Shown: one piece after another, positions 48,986-60,670 of the stretch
Numbering within the stretch: the first letter of the stretch is position 1
Layout of the letters: the number at the start of each line of letters is the position of its first letter
Source: Hsuehochloa calcarea
Taxonomy: Eukaryota; Streptophyta; Magnoliopsida; Poales; Poaceae
Assembly: GCA_036346395.1 (NCBI GenBank)
Contig: CM070606.1
Location: forward strand, 13,564,915-13,628,914
Direction of reading: 5' to 3'
DNA: 64,000 nt
Notes under the pieces: model-generated
What the model was told of the DNA's origin: nothing
The model's database searches: none
Seen by the model: the letters and a program-made list of their open reading frames with translations, nothing else
Made by a program: the position numbers and the translations under genes

Positions 48986-49439
48986 ACTTGATAATGCATT
49001 CTAAATCTTTTCTCAACATCAAAGGGTGTAAGCCAAAGGTTGTAAACTATAGTCTACATGAATGGAAATTTGACCTCGTAATCCACTATATTCTTGAAAG
49101 CTCAAGATAACAAGAAAACTTATTTCCTTGTCAGGATCAGTAACATGTTTGCCCACCAGCATTTTCCTACTGTTTGGTGTTCATTTCAACTTTCATAAAT
49201 TTTTTGGGCCAAATTGTATTCTTACCAATCAATTTCTAATTACAAGTGACTTAGACTCCAATAGATAATTTTTTTAGATAATGGAAGAGAAAAATATCTT
49301 CCGGTCTCTGCATTAAGGATGCACACAATCCATTTTATTAAGAAGTAATGTACCACAATGACCAAAGATGGTTAAAATGTGGCTGGAAGCCTTACAACTA
49401 TAAGACAATTGGAAATTAAACTCAATCATTACCAATCCT
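48986..49439. other. Unassigned AT-rich stretch
   Basis: Between the copia LTR and the LINE remnant. Nothing recognisable; it may include the 3' untranslated part of the LINE. Confidence 0.3.
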
Positions 49440-50830
49440 ACGATTAAACCGCCACCCATGAAGGCTTAAGATTTGCTTTGCCACAAACTCTAACCTGGCG
49501 CTTCCAGCTAACATTGCCTCCTTCTGACCCGATTTCTATAAATTTACCCAAGCACTCAAAATGATAACCTGCAAGGGATTAGTGATTGTCTTTTTGTCAA
49601 AAATAACATTATTCCGACATAACCAAATAGACCAACATAAGGCACTAGCTCCCACTAGGAGTTGCGACTTTAAATTTTCTGGAACATCAGCTAACCAATT
49701 CCTAAACATGTTTGCCATACTCGCAGGAGAAGATAATTAAACACACATTGAACAGTCCACCATGCAAGATGTGCAAAGGGGCAATCAATAAAAATATGTT
49801 GAATTGTTTCCTCTTTAATACAAAAATAACACTTTTTGCTTCACCTCTAATTTCTTTTAAGCAGGTTATCCTTAGTTAATTATACCTCTGTTTTGAGATA
49901 CCATACAAATATTTTCATTTTTAGTGGACTTTTAATTAACCAAAAAAAATCCTAGTGGGAGCTTGATCAGTTCCAAATAGTGCCCCATAGAAAGATGGTA
50001 TCGAGAAAAGTCCAAACTTATTCAGATTCCACCTGAAAACATCTTTTTGAGAGCTCAGTGGTAAATTAGCAATTCTCAATATTAACTCATTCTAAGCATG
50101 TAACTTAGGTCCAATAATAGATCTTCGAAAAGAAATATGTAAAAGATCCTATCTCAGTATATTTGCCACTGTATCATCTTTTCTCCTCACCACATTATAA
50201 AGTATTGGATATTGATTTTTCAGAGGAGTGTCTCCTAACCATATATCTTCCCAAAACCTGGTTTGCATTCAATTTTTAGCCTGGAATAAACCAAATTGAA
50301 AAAAATGGTTTTAAATCTTCATGAGACTCGACCAAAACTGAGAAGTCCCAGGTTTATTAACCACCTACGAGAGACTCTTTTCACCCAAAAATTTTCTTAT
50401 TAGCAAAGATTGTCATACCCCTTCTTCATTAAGCAACTTAAGCAACCATTTCCCTAGTAAAATTTTATTTTTTTGTGTATAAGTTCGGAATGTCTAAACC
50501 ACCTTGATCTCTAGGTGTACACACTAAACTCCATTTGGCAAGCCTATATTTTTGTTTATAACTGTACCACTCTGCCAGTAAATCTAGATCGATAAAAATC
50601 AAGTCTTTTCAGAACCTCTCTAGGAACCTAAAAAAAGATAGCATAAACATTGGCAGACTGCTGAGCACCAAGTTAATAAGTACTAATTATCCACCAACAG
50701 ATATATTTTTTCCTTTCCAACCACTAAATTTACTTTCAACTCAATCCTCAACCCCTTTCCCATCTTGTAACTGGGGTTTTTCTTTTTCTTTGGAACAACA
50801 TCCAGAATTATCCTTGGAACCGAGTTTGCT
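49440..50830 (-). pseudogene. Decayed LINE ORF2, C-terminal part
   Basis: Translating the minus strand across several frame breaks gives, in order: RLAKWSLVCTPRDQGGLDI (after the reverse transcriptase core), FWEDIWLGDTPL, and KIFVWYLKTEVQLTKDNL. These are followed by a zf-RVT-like Cys/His region (CYFC...ETIQHIFIDCPFAHLAWW) and LCWSIWLCRNNVIFD. This order is typical of the end of plant L1-type ORF2. The catalytic reverse-transcriptase and endonuclease parts are not seen. Multiple stops and shifts show it is dead. Confidence 0.75.
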
Positions 50831-51440
50831 TCTGAACAATATCTGAAGAGCTTACCTTCTTGTTGGATGAGCTACAATGGATTACGAGCGGAACACCGTA
50901 AAGAGGTTCAGACTCTGAAGCTATTTGACCAAAGAGAGAAGATTTTCTAACAGAGGCAGCTACCTACCCGGCATCCACTGTTCGATTTTACGTCAAGATT
51001 CATGTTGTTTCTTCTCCCTATCAACTTTGAAGATTTTTAACTGAAAATTTGAAGACCTTCAACTCAAATTAGAATGCTTCTAACTCAAAATTTTCCACTT
51101 TTTATCTTTTAAAATCAACTTTCAACGGAAAAATATCGAATTTTTACTTTAAAGATCCAGGTGGATAGACACCTTGGCCAGCTACAAATTGCAGGAAAGG
51201 TAAGCATATATGTACATGTTTGCCCGCTTCGTTTTTGCACCGCTAGAAAAATAGATTAGAATGTCTGGCAAGGTAAGCATATAGGTACATGTTTGGTCCA
51301 AAATTGTAAACTAAGGGATTAGAATGGCATTTTTTAAACTTGAAGGACTAAAGTGGTGATAGTTGAGGGACCAAATTGGTCATTAAGCCTTTTTCAAATT
51401 ACTACATAAAAGCATGTGCATTACTACAAATAAAATAAAG
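50831..51440. other. Unassigned stretch
   Basis: AT-rich and without credible coding. It contains a short direct repeat around GGTAAGCATATA (near 51200 and 51270). Confidence 0.3.
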
Positions 51441-52320
51441 GGAAGTCCGAGCGCTAGGTCCGTACGGCACGATCCGCCGTCCATCTCGCGATCTGTCGTC
51501 CCGCCGTCCTCCCAGCACACAACATCTTCATCTTCTTTCCGTTCACAACATTCCTCACCCCCAACATCCACCATAGTGTAACCAACATCTGTATCTTCCT
51601 GAAACAAAAAATTAGATGCAACAAGTATTGTAATTTCACAAAATCGTCTACAAGTAGATGTCTGTATATTCATTCTTTTGAATGGGCTGCAACATTATTC
51701 GCAAATGTGCACAATATCAGCAGAAACAACAGGTTCTTGATTGGAGCGACGAGCCGGAGCTGGACACGGCGGGGTCGCGCGTGGCCTCGGCGGCACCACG
51801 ACAGAAGGAGACGGTGTCCCCGGCGTTGAGGCGCTTCTCCTTGACGAATTGGCTCCAGCCCTTGGTCATGACGTAGCTCTGGCTGCTGTTCCAGTAGGAG
51901 TAGCGGAACGGAGAAGAGACGATGGGAAGGGAAGGGAAGGGAGTTGTCCGACAAAAACTCTCACTCTGTACGTCTGGACTGTATCGTTTACCTAAAATAA
52001 ATCATATTACCGAGTAGTCGTTGTCTCCGTGCTCGCCTCAGGTTGTGGCTCCGCCTCCACCGCCATGCCTGACCTGTACATGTTGCACCCCCGATCCCGA
52101 CGCCACTGCCCAGCCCTGCATGTATTGTCGTCCTCCTCGTGGCCAAATTGGGACCCACCGAGACGGTAAGAGGTCGCCGCACTCAGCAGTATGAAGTGCA
52201 CAGGCCCAGCGGCAGTGGAGTATGTTGTAGCCTCATTTGGTGGCGGCGACTGGGAAAACTAATAGGATGAGGAGGGGCCATAAAGAGCCATGCAAAAAAA
52301 AATGTGAGAGGGAGGAGGTT
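51441..52320 (-). other. GC-rich block around the B3 fragment
   Basis: On the minus strand two further exon-like pieces flank the B3 fragment. One is upstream (about 52201-52010, ending in a GTAATATG donor-like site). The other is downstream (about 51605-51450, after a TTTCAG acceptor-like site; acidic, Cys-containing). I recognise neither protein. It may be a captured multi-exon fragment. Confidence 0.4.
51717..51911 (-). pseudogene. B3 DNA-binding domain fragment (RAV-like)
   Basis: The minus strand encodes FRYSYWNSSQSYVMTKGW, then SQFVKEKRLNAGDTVSFCRG, ending at a TGA. This is the C-terminal half of a plant B3 domain and is closest in wording to RAV-type factors (YWNSSQSYV.TKGW, GD.V.F). 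The N-terminal half of the domain, the AP2 part and any downstream exons are not recognisable. It is GC-richer than its AT-rich surroundings, as expected of a gene fragment carried by a transposon or left from a decayed gene. Confidence 0.72.
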
Positions 52321-52669
52321 TTTGGTATAATAATGAAATTTGTTAGATAACTAAATGTTGTTACACAATAGGCATACATAACTAAATATTGTTACACTAG
52401 TTTTTCAATAGATTGTTAACTATCATCGAGATTTCCCCCCAAAAAAAACAAAACTGGTCGTCCAAATTTGATGTATACATCTTTTTTTACGAGGATGATG
52501 TATACATCTATTGCTGCCATAATTAAGATCCCATCCATGTAGTTTATCATGCGCATATGATTCCCCATAAGAATTTGCATACAAAATAAACTCACATAAA
52601 TCATCTCGGCTAAGCTTGCCTCCGCTCCATCGCTGAGGAATGCGCTCATGGCGGCCGCGCCATAGTACA
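52321..52669. other. Unassigned stretch before the CACTA element
   Basis: AT-rich with a short duplicated segment (GATGTATACATCT). No gene seen. Confidence 0.3.
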
Positions 52670-54934
52670 CACTACTACAAAACAGGCTATAAAAGACACC
52701 TCATCACAGATGATTTCTTTGGAATCGTCTGTGATAACATAATCACAGGCGATTCTTTTGGAATCGTCTGTGATATGGACCTATCACAGATGGCTTCTAA
52801 ATACAACCGTCTGTGATGTCTTGTTCAGAACCGTCTGTGATACTTCACATATAGTTGTATTTAGAAACCGTCTGTGATATGCGGATATTATAAATACCTG
52901 GTCCCGACATACCACCCTGCCCATTCTCATTTGAGCCGCCACCCCTGCTGCTTCCTCCCCCATTGCGCCACCCCTACTACCTCCTCCCCCACTGCGCCAC
53001 CTTAGAGAGGAGAAGGAAGAGAAAGAAGGAGGCAGGGAGGAAAAGGAAAGGAGGAAGCTAAAGAGAGGAGGAAGGGAGGAGAGGAGGAAGAAAGGGAGGA
53101 TGATCTCGTGGGATATTAATTTGGGACATTCGTCGTGAGCTCTGAGGGTAATGATCTATAACCCTTTATATTTGCTCTAGGTTAATCACTAATAAATTTT
53201 AGTATGTTTGGTTAATAGGAAGAGTACTTGCGGTTTATTAATATAATTTAATACTAATTTGTTACGTGGGTAGTGTAAATGGACCAAAACTGGATGTACG
53301 TTGAGAACCGTGTGAGTGAACAGTACATTAATGGCGTGTTTGCTTTTAGAAGAGCCGCCGAGCAGGATATATTGAAGAATGGGATAAAATTTATGTATTG
53401 TTCATGCATTGATTGCGAAAATCTGAAAAATTTTAACAACTCGGCGCAGATCGAAGCTCACTTGATTTGAAGGGGTTTCAAAAAAAAGATATACATGTTG
53501 AACCAGTCACGGTGAAGAGCAGATTATATAGGAAGTTGTTAATGACGACATCGCCGAGGAAGTCAACGAAATACCGGATGTGGACTGTGCTTTTGATGAG
53601 GATAGGTTGCATGATGACAATCTGGATCATATGCTACGCGATGCAGAAGGGAACTACAGTGAGAGAGACTTTTGTAAATTCGATGGCTTAATGGAGAACT
53701 CGGGGAAACCTTTGTTCCCTGGCTGCAAGCCGGAATACAAAAGGTTGTCAACCATACTTGAACTGCTGAAATTGAAGGCTAGCAATGGTTGGTCCGACAA
53801 GAGTTTCACAGCGCTGTTAGGTCTCCTAGCTGACATCCTTCCGGAGGGAAACGTGTTGCCCAGCACCACCTACCAAGCCAAGAAGGTTCTTTGTCCATTA
53901 GGAATGAAAGTAGAACGAATACATGCATGTCCGAACGATTGTATCCTCTACCGTAAAGAGTATGCAGACATGCATGTATATCCCGTGTGCAAATCATTCC
54001 AATACAAGCGTAAGAAATACTACTAAGGTGAAGCAAGGACTTCCTGCTAAGATATTGTAGTATCTGCCTGTGATCCCACGTTTGAAGCGTTTATTTGCGA
54101 ATCGAAAGGAGACAAAATTGATGCGTTGGCACTCAGAGTAGCGTAAGAAAGGTGGACATGGTACATGACAATTTTATGGCTATCCCGCTAGAGATTCGCC
54201 CGAACGAAGACATCAGAACACTAGAGGATGCCATGTACACTTTTATCCAGTGATCCAAGAAGGACATCACCCTGGACCCTGCAGTGTTGCGATCTCGACA
54301 CGACCATGCCTCTCCAACAAGACTCTCGATGACTCCATCTCATCCTTCGCTTCAGAAGGCCGCCTCATCGGTTCCCGTGGAGAAGACACAGAAGGAATAA
54401 GAAAAGCGTGTCAACGTATTGGTTCTTGAGTCGTCTCATGGGAATAAGGCCAAATCAAAATCAAAGAACATTGATGCGCCTCCCAAGCCCGGGAAATACT
54501 TCATTAGAAGTCCGTTGGCCCCCGACACAGTACTAGCCCGCGCTGGAGTAGCTTATCAATATTTTCATGTTTGGTACGTGTGGAAGACCAAAGAGAAGGG
54601 GTGCGATACTGGAATCACCGTCGGATACATGAAGGAGCATTTCTTCTACGAGTCGGGCCACTTCATGGTGAGCTTCGACGACTTATTCGACCTATTCAAC
54701 CTCACTCACTCTGGAACCTCACTCTGGACCAAGAAACCGTCTGTGATACGTAGTATATCACAGGCAGTTCTATTTACAAACCATATATGATAGTGGCCCT
54801 TGAGCTTTGTCACAGACGGTTCAAAAACGTTTGTGATAACCAACTGTTATCACAGATATAAAAATTCGGATGGTTTAAAAATCGTCTGTGATGACGGTTC
54901 CAAACTGTCTATGATGTACTTTTGTGTAGTAGTG
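52670..54934 (+). mobile_element. CACTA (En/Spm) element with deleted transposase
   Basis: The left end CACTACTACAAAA and right end TTTTGTGTAGTAGTG form the CACTA terminal repeat. Flanking trinucleotides are ACA and GCA (one mismatch). Subterminal arrays of ATCACAGA(C/T)G and its reverse, many paired as hairpins, lie at about 52702-52880 and 54738-54895. At 2265 bp it is far shorter than autonomous elements. Confidence 0.9.
53279..54790 (+). pseudogene. Remnants of the CACTA TNP2-type transposase and a second ORF
   Basis: 53279-53470 encodes the transposase-associated N-terminal domain (MDQNWMY...RVSEQYINGV...CSCIDCENLK). 53580-54026, in another frame, matches the TNP2 N-terminus (PLFPGCKPEYKRLS, GWSDKSFTALLGLLADILPEGN, ERIHACPNDCILYRKEYA). 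A piece after 54026 continues (LPAKILWYLPVIPRL, KRLFANRKET) with a shift. The DDE core is absent. 54419-54790 resembles the part of CACTA ORFs that ends in ...FMVSFDDLFDLFNL and runs into the right terminal array. Confidence 0.78.
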
Positions 54935-56524
54935 GCATGATCTGCCACAAGTTGAACAACTCCGTGCTAGCGCTTAGCCATCGGCGGCCGGTGAGCACAG
55001 TGAGGTCGGAACGCGAGCTCGGTAGGTCGTGGTGGGGATGGGGTGGAGGAGACAACAAATACGGGGTGGTGGAAGCTGGACGTGTACGGGGTGTTTGTTG
55101 TGGACTGGTTTTCCTAGATCGATGGTTGCAGAAGAAAAATCACGAGAGGGGTGAGGTTCCACGTGCCGGCGCTCGGTGAGGTGGAATAACGAGGAGAACG
55201 TATCACTCACACTGGCTCCTTTCACCAACTCTCTTTTAAGTATTAGTGATTCTTTCGAGACCTTTCTCTACTTGTTATAAAGAGGGAGTTTCACCCTTCA
55301 CCGGTGTTCCTCCCATCCTCGGCGCACAGGGCCGATGTTCGTGCCACTCTTCCTCGAAAAAACGTCACCCTCCCACAAGAAAAAACCGAATGGCATTGAG
55401 AGCGGTTTTTGCCAGCAGGCGGTCGTCCACTGCTCCATGTCGATCCAACACCTCTACATCTCCAACTATTTGCGATACCACGATCCCATCCCAATTCCCA
55501 ACCACACCATAACCTCCGGTTCATGGTCGGAGAAGCGAGAGCAGAGCAGAGGCGGCGGCGCGCGCCGACGAGGGCTCGACAAACGCTGTGGCTAAGATGA
55601 GGCAAAGGCGGCACGGTAGGCGAGGTGTCGCGTACCACTCTGACGGCCGGCGGGCAAAGCGGCGCCGACACGGCGTCTTGGCCGTCTTGTGGCGTGAGAC
55701 AAGTGCGTGCTCGTGTCCACAACGAAAGCCTTGAGACAAGATGTGATCCTCTCTTGATTTGTTTTTTCCCCAATTGCAAGTTTTTAAATGTAGTGCATAG
55801 AGTGATAGAGACGATAGTTGTTTGTTTGATTGATTTTTGTTGACTTTTAGTAGATCTGATGTTTATAAGTATTCACAATTTACTATTATATCACTAAATT
55901 TGATATTTTGATCTACGGATAGATACTCACATATTTGCATGCATTTAGGGCACACTATCCGTTGTTAGCGAGGTACTTCATTTATTGTATTTTGCGTTTT
56001 TACTTTATTTTTTACCTATTTATGTATGAATTTGGATGGCCAAAACCAGTAGATGTATATTTGGTCTACTTATCTCGTATTAATTTTGATACATAGTACC
56101 ACCTCTATTTTCATCTTGACTTCGCCCACTGATCGAGGTCAAGGTAACAAGGGTTTTGAGGTATTGATGCATACAATAGTAATGGGAGGGGGCGACTCGG
56201 CGCGACATCACATCAGCGAGGTCAGTCGCCTCCTGTAGGGTGGAGGTGAGGAATGTGAAGCTGGCGCCAGTGACGTGGCGTTCTTGGCGGCGAGGTCGGA
56301 GGAGTCGGCGACACAGCCCAGCGAAGGTGGCTAGGCATCCGTCGACCAAGGAGGCAAGGAGCAGTGTTGATGCGGCCACAGATGGCCCTATTCCTCTCTG
56401 TTATCTAGGTATGCCCCTCTCTCTCTCTCCAGACTATGTTTTTAGTTTCTTGTCAGCAGCCCAAGGTCGGTGATGGCAGATTGAGGCTCGGGTGGCGGTA
56501 AGTGGAGCGAGGCAGGTCGAATAT
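54935..56524. other. Unassigned stretch
   Basis: Mixed composition with two GC-rich parts (54960-55160 and 55300-55720). TCTTTTAAGTATTAGTGAT near 55232 resembles the right end of the MITE at 56525, so another copy may end there. No protein recognised. Confidence 0.3.
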
Positions 56525-56866
56525 TGGTTATAACTAGTCCAATGCCCGTACTTTGCTATGGATTAAAAAAAAATCATATCTCGTCAATCTTCGTCGTGCT
56601 CAGCCTACAATGCATGTGAACCGCCAGCAACCCATTCTTGGAAAGATCGATGGAATGTTTGGGTTTCTTGCGCACCAGCTTGGCCAGTTGGGGTGTAGGG
56701 GTGGAGAGGAGGTTATGGGTAGCCAACCGTATGCACGGGAGGAATCGAGAAAGAACGAGATCCAACGGCTCACATCTCACGAAAAAAGATAGATATAATG
56801 GTTCGCATCGTGTGAGGGACGACGGACCGCCACTAATTCATTCTTTTAAGTAGTAGAGATCTTGAT
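56525..56866. mobile_element. MITE-like element
   Basis: Left AACTAGTCCAATGCCCGTAC and right TTTTAAGTAGTAGAGAT match the ends of a MITE type that I know from grass genomes (ACTAGT..AATGCCCGT). Sequence between is non-coding. Confidence 0.5.
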
Positions 56867-57300
56867 ATCTAATTTTATTTAGAATCACTTGTTTAATTTT
56901 ATGTGTTGCATGTAGTTAATGTGTGGATAATATCGTGCCCAAGTAGCGCATGTGCAGAGCATTAGCATGAAAAGTGGACGTTGCATGTGTGCATGTTCTA
57001 GTAATCAACTAGCATGCATGTACACATTGAGGCTGAGAGGGGTGAGCGCGCGCGCGTGTAGCAGTGATTTCACCAGTCGTGGGATGGCACGATTAAAGTG
57101 AATCGTGGCGTTGGAATTGGGCAGAAGGTGGCCCATTACGTTTCGTAAACGCGGAGGTACTGCTAGATAAATAGGGAGGAAAGGTCAGGGCCACCGCCCG
57201 GGTGAGGATGCTTCGGTCAGAAGGAAGAAAAGTAAGGGAAAAAAAAAGAAAAGGAGAGGAAAGGGGAAAAAAATAGGGGGAAAAAAATAGCTGTGCAGAT
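56867..57300. other. Unassigned stretch
   Basis: Includes a (CG)n-like run near 57046 and a purine-rich run at 57220-57290. No gene seen. Confidence 0.3.
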
Positions 57301-57464
57301 AAATTTTATTTGTGAGTTTACACTATGGATATATAACCTATTTTATTATTATTACTATTATTTTGGGCGCCAGGTCAGTAGAAAATTTTATTTGTGAGTT
57401 TACACGACGTGATATCTAACCCATTTTATTATTATTACTATTATTTTGGGCATCGGGTTAGTAT
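57301..57464 (+). repeat. 82-bp tandem duplication
   Basis: AAATTTTATTTGTGAGTTTA begins at 57301 and 57383. Both units include a (TTA)n tract and TTTTGGGC. It ends at the start of the following LTR. Confidence 0.85.
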
Positions 57465-58372
57465 AATAGCACCCGGTGGGTGGGATTTGTTCGTGTCGGA
57501 TTGCGCGTAGGGACGATGACGTCCGTATGTATGCAGGTAATGTTTTAAGGTATTGAGTCTGGTTGACTGCCTGTATAGGTGGAGGCTCAGGAACGGCACC
57601 ATCCGCACGTTGCTCCGCTCCATTTGGTTAACAGGAAAGTGCATTGTAGAGCGATATAATGCAAATGGTATGAAAAAGTGATATTCTTGTATTATGATGA
57701 TGCTTATGATGATGTATATGGTAATAGCAATGATGATGAGACGGGGTGAGCAATGAGGCTATCCTGTTAATGATGACAATAGACATATGTATTTTGCATC
57801 ATAGTAAGAATGCAAAAGTTAGGTCGGTGAGAAAGTCATGTAACTATTCCGGTGAGGTCGGTGAGAAAGATACATGACAAATCCGAAGTATTCTAGATAA
57901 AGTCTTATATCTGTAGGGACTTGATAAAGTCCTATAATGTAAGGACCCCTCCTAACGAATATGGGGGAAGAGTGTGTCATTGACGGGTGAACACTCCGCG
58001 ATGTCGGTATCAGCTGATGAGATGCATATGAGCAAATGAGCATGTAGAATATGGGTGCATTGCATTAATGAGAAGATGATGATAATGATATGGATATATT
58101 TGTGTGGCAGTATTTATCGTTTCTATTTTGTGCTTGCTGAGTCTTCGGACTCACCCTTATTTATTTGTGTGTTTAGGTGAACGACGATAATGACAAGCAT
58201 CGGGGAGGGAGAATAGCATAGCCACGCACATGTTGTTTTTACTGTAAAATGTTTTCCCTAGATGACCACTTTTGTTGTGATATGTTTAGTTGTTAATTTC
58301 GCAGCGCAAACTTCGTAATGATTATGATGTAATGGTAGCATTTTGAGTCCAAAGGATGGGCCGGGTGTTATA
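57462..58372 (+). repeat. Gypsy LTR, 5' LTR of a truncated element
   Basis: Starts TATAATAGCACCCGG and ends CCGGGTGTTATA, inverted to each other, 911 bp. A tRNA-Met primer site follows within two bases. The first bases differ from TG...CA by single changes. Confidence 0.75.
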
Positions 58373-58373
58373 G

Positions 58374-58385
58374 TTGGTATCAGAG
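58374..58385 (+). other. Primer-binding site of the gypsy element
   Basis: TTGGTATCAGAG, the usual tRNA-Met primer site of grass Ty3/gypsy elements, directly after the LTR. Confidence 0.85.
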
Positions 58386-58465
58386 AGGGCATTAGGTCCG
58401 CGGTGAATTTTAGACCTAGCTTGAATTAATTACTAAAAATTTGACTTATGCCAAATAATTAAATT

Positions 58466-60328
58466 TGTGGATATCGTGAGGATATGTGCACGATCTCAGG
58501 ATGATGAGTCAATTGGCAATGGCGTTGTTGGTTTGCAAAATCTCGCGTTTCGGGTTTGCTCGGTCGTCGGACCAAAGTGTCTCGGCCGGTTGTGTCGGCG
58601 GTCGGACCGCCGTGGAGAGGTCGAGCCGGCCATGGTGGCGGTCCGACCAGTTTTCAAAAGTGGTTTTGGGTGAGCCAAAAATAGGTTGTGTAGGCAAGTG
58701 AGGAGTCTCACGGATGTGGTCCCATCATATTTGGAGCTCCAGTCAAAAGTTCTATTGAGTTGAAAATTCGAAGGTTTGGATTTTCCACATTGGAAATTAG
58801 CTAAGTCTTTTAGGCGGTCCGACCGCCGTTGTAGGAGCGGTCCGTCGGCTGAAATCGGTCGAGCCAGACCTTGTGGGCGGTCGGACCACCGATGACTTGG
58901 AGGTTAGCCAAGTTTGCATTGAGTTGATTTGAGTGTGTTTATGTATAAAGTTCAATGCTTTATTGTTGCATATTGCATTGCGGAGCTAACGTGGGTCAAG
59001 TTGTGAAGAACTTGTTCAAAAGCGGTTTGTTTGTCTATTCTTTGTGCGGTGGCTTGCGGTCTGCGGCGTCAGCGGTGAGGTGGATCGGGACTACGCTTGG
59101 AGAGCCGAGGTCGAGCGATCATGGATCACGGGTGGTCGTGTGACACAAGCATGGTGCGAGAATAGGCAAGATGGATCGAACGGGTAGTTGATGCAATTTG
59201 GTTGGATCGGTGGTGCGGATATCGGTGCGAGTCTGCGGGATGTTCCGATGGGATTCGGACAAGAGAGGCTTGGCGACGTGATGAGAACCGCTGATCAACC
59301 TACACGTGGTAAAGCAGGCGATTGCTTCAATAGTTATGTGTGTGTGGGTCCCATGTGTATTTGGGTCCCAAAAGTGAAACCCTAGGTCTCTAGTATAAAT
59401 AGAAAGGGGGGAGATGGAAAACCCCCTTGAGCATTCATTTGGCCCCTTCTTCCATTTTTCTAGGGTTTGGAGGAGGAGAGGAGAAGCTAGGGTTTGGAGT
59501 GTGCTCCTTGTGTGAGCTCTTGCCCTCCTTGTTGGAGAGGCTTTGTAAGCATCTAGTGTGATCAAACAATCTTGTGATGCTTAATTGAAAGATCAATTGT
59601 TCCCTTTGTGTTCTTCTCTCTTTTGGATGATTTTGGTGCTTCCTTGATTCAAAGGTTTATGCTTGGTCTCTTGGCCTATGTTATCTTGCTTTGATGTGTG
59701 GGAATACTCCTAGAGTCATCTAGATCATCAACCCCCCACAAGCAAGTCTTGAATCAAGTTTTTCATATTTCTAGGGTTTGTGCACTTCTTTTGTAAAACC
59801 TTGAGAGATCGATTCTGCGGAGTGGATCTGAAGGATCGTCGCTAGAAATAGGTCTCTAATATCATTAGGGAGGTGTGCTCGAAATTTGGTCAAGTTTCAT
59901 TGGTTGAATCAAAAGTTGGATCAAATTTCGTTTTGGAGTTGGACTTGATTTTCGATCTTTGGTGGCTGGTCTCGACCGGTTGTGTAACGGCGGTCCGACC
60001 GCGCGTTCAGACCGCTAATGCTGCGGGTCGAACCGATATCCACCGTCCGACCGCCTTGACTAATAGCCGGTCCGACCGTGATTGTTGTCGGTCGGACCAC
60101 CTGGTAGCCGGTCGGACCGCGAAGACCGATTCGAGCAGTGAGTTCTTTTCTCCATTTGTGTCGTGTGGTTGAGGGGTTTATCAAATCCAACACAAGGCTT
60201 CCAATGTGTGCTTACTGATCTTCTTAGCTTTCATAGCTAAAGGAGTTAAGTTCGTGTTGTATTTGATTTAGGCGAGAAAGTTGAGAAAGCGCCTATTCAC
60301 CCCCCCTAGTCGCCTTTACGGTCCTACA
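58466..60328 (+). mobile_element. Diverged solo LTR related to the gag-only family, AAATT duplication
   Basis: Runs from TGTGGATATCGTGAGG to GGTCCTACA, 1863 bp. It is collinear with the LTR at 12140-13872 (same start, TATA box, CCTATTCACC...CTAGTCGCC end) but clearly diverged. Flanks are AAATT on both sides (58461-58465, 60329-60333). It sits in the leader of the gypsy element, between primer site and gag. Palindrome clusters are kept at about 58567-58650, 58812-58890 and 59990-60120. Confidence 0.92.
59394..59401 (+). promoter_or_regulatory. LTR TATA box (solo LTR)
   Basis: TATAAATA about 930 bp into the LTR, at the same relative place as in the family LTRs at 6575 and 13003. Confidence 0.7.
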
Positions 60329-60480
60329 AAATTTAACTTGACACACTCTGATGCACAGTATGATGTTTTTTGGGTCAAGCATTGCATGTATACTTTTTTT
60401 TGTCTAGTTATACTGTTGATGTGCAATATTTTGAGGTAATTGCTTATGAGTTAATAGTGTGAATGCTTGGTTAACAGAGA

Positions 60481-60670
60481 TGCCGAGAGGTAGAGGTCGC
60501 GGTCGTGGTTGTAGCCATAGTGGTCGTGGCCGTGCTCAAGCGGAGCCATAATGCAGAGGATGTTTCTGCTGAGCAGTCTGTAGCTGGGAATCAGGCAAGG
60601 TGATGAGGATATCCCTACTACTTATGAGGTTGTTTATGAAGCAAGAGCTACACTTCTCAAACAACAGGTA
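60481..60670 (+). pseudogene. Gag N-terminus of the gypsy element, shifted
   Basis: ATG at 60481 followed by an Arg-Gly-rich start (MPRGRGRGRG...) like many grass gypsy Gags. A stop follows shortly. Other frames carry on (NAEDVSAEQSVAG, TTYEVVYEARATL), so at least two shifts are needed. No CA-like Gag domain follows. Confidence 0.5.

Noticed and set aside
51441..52320. Helitron carrying the B3 fragment
   Set aside because: I could not find a convincing 5' TC end or a 3' CTRR end with hairpin around the block.
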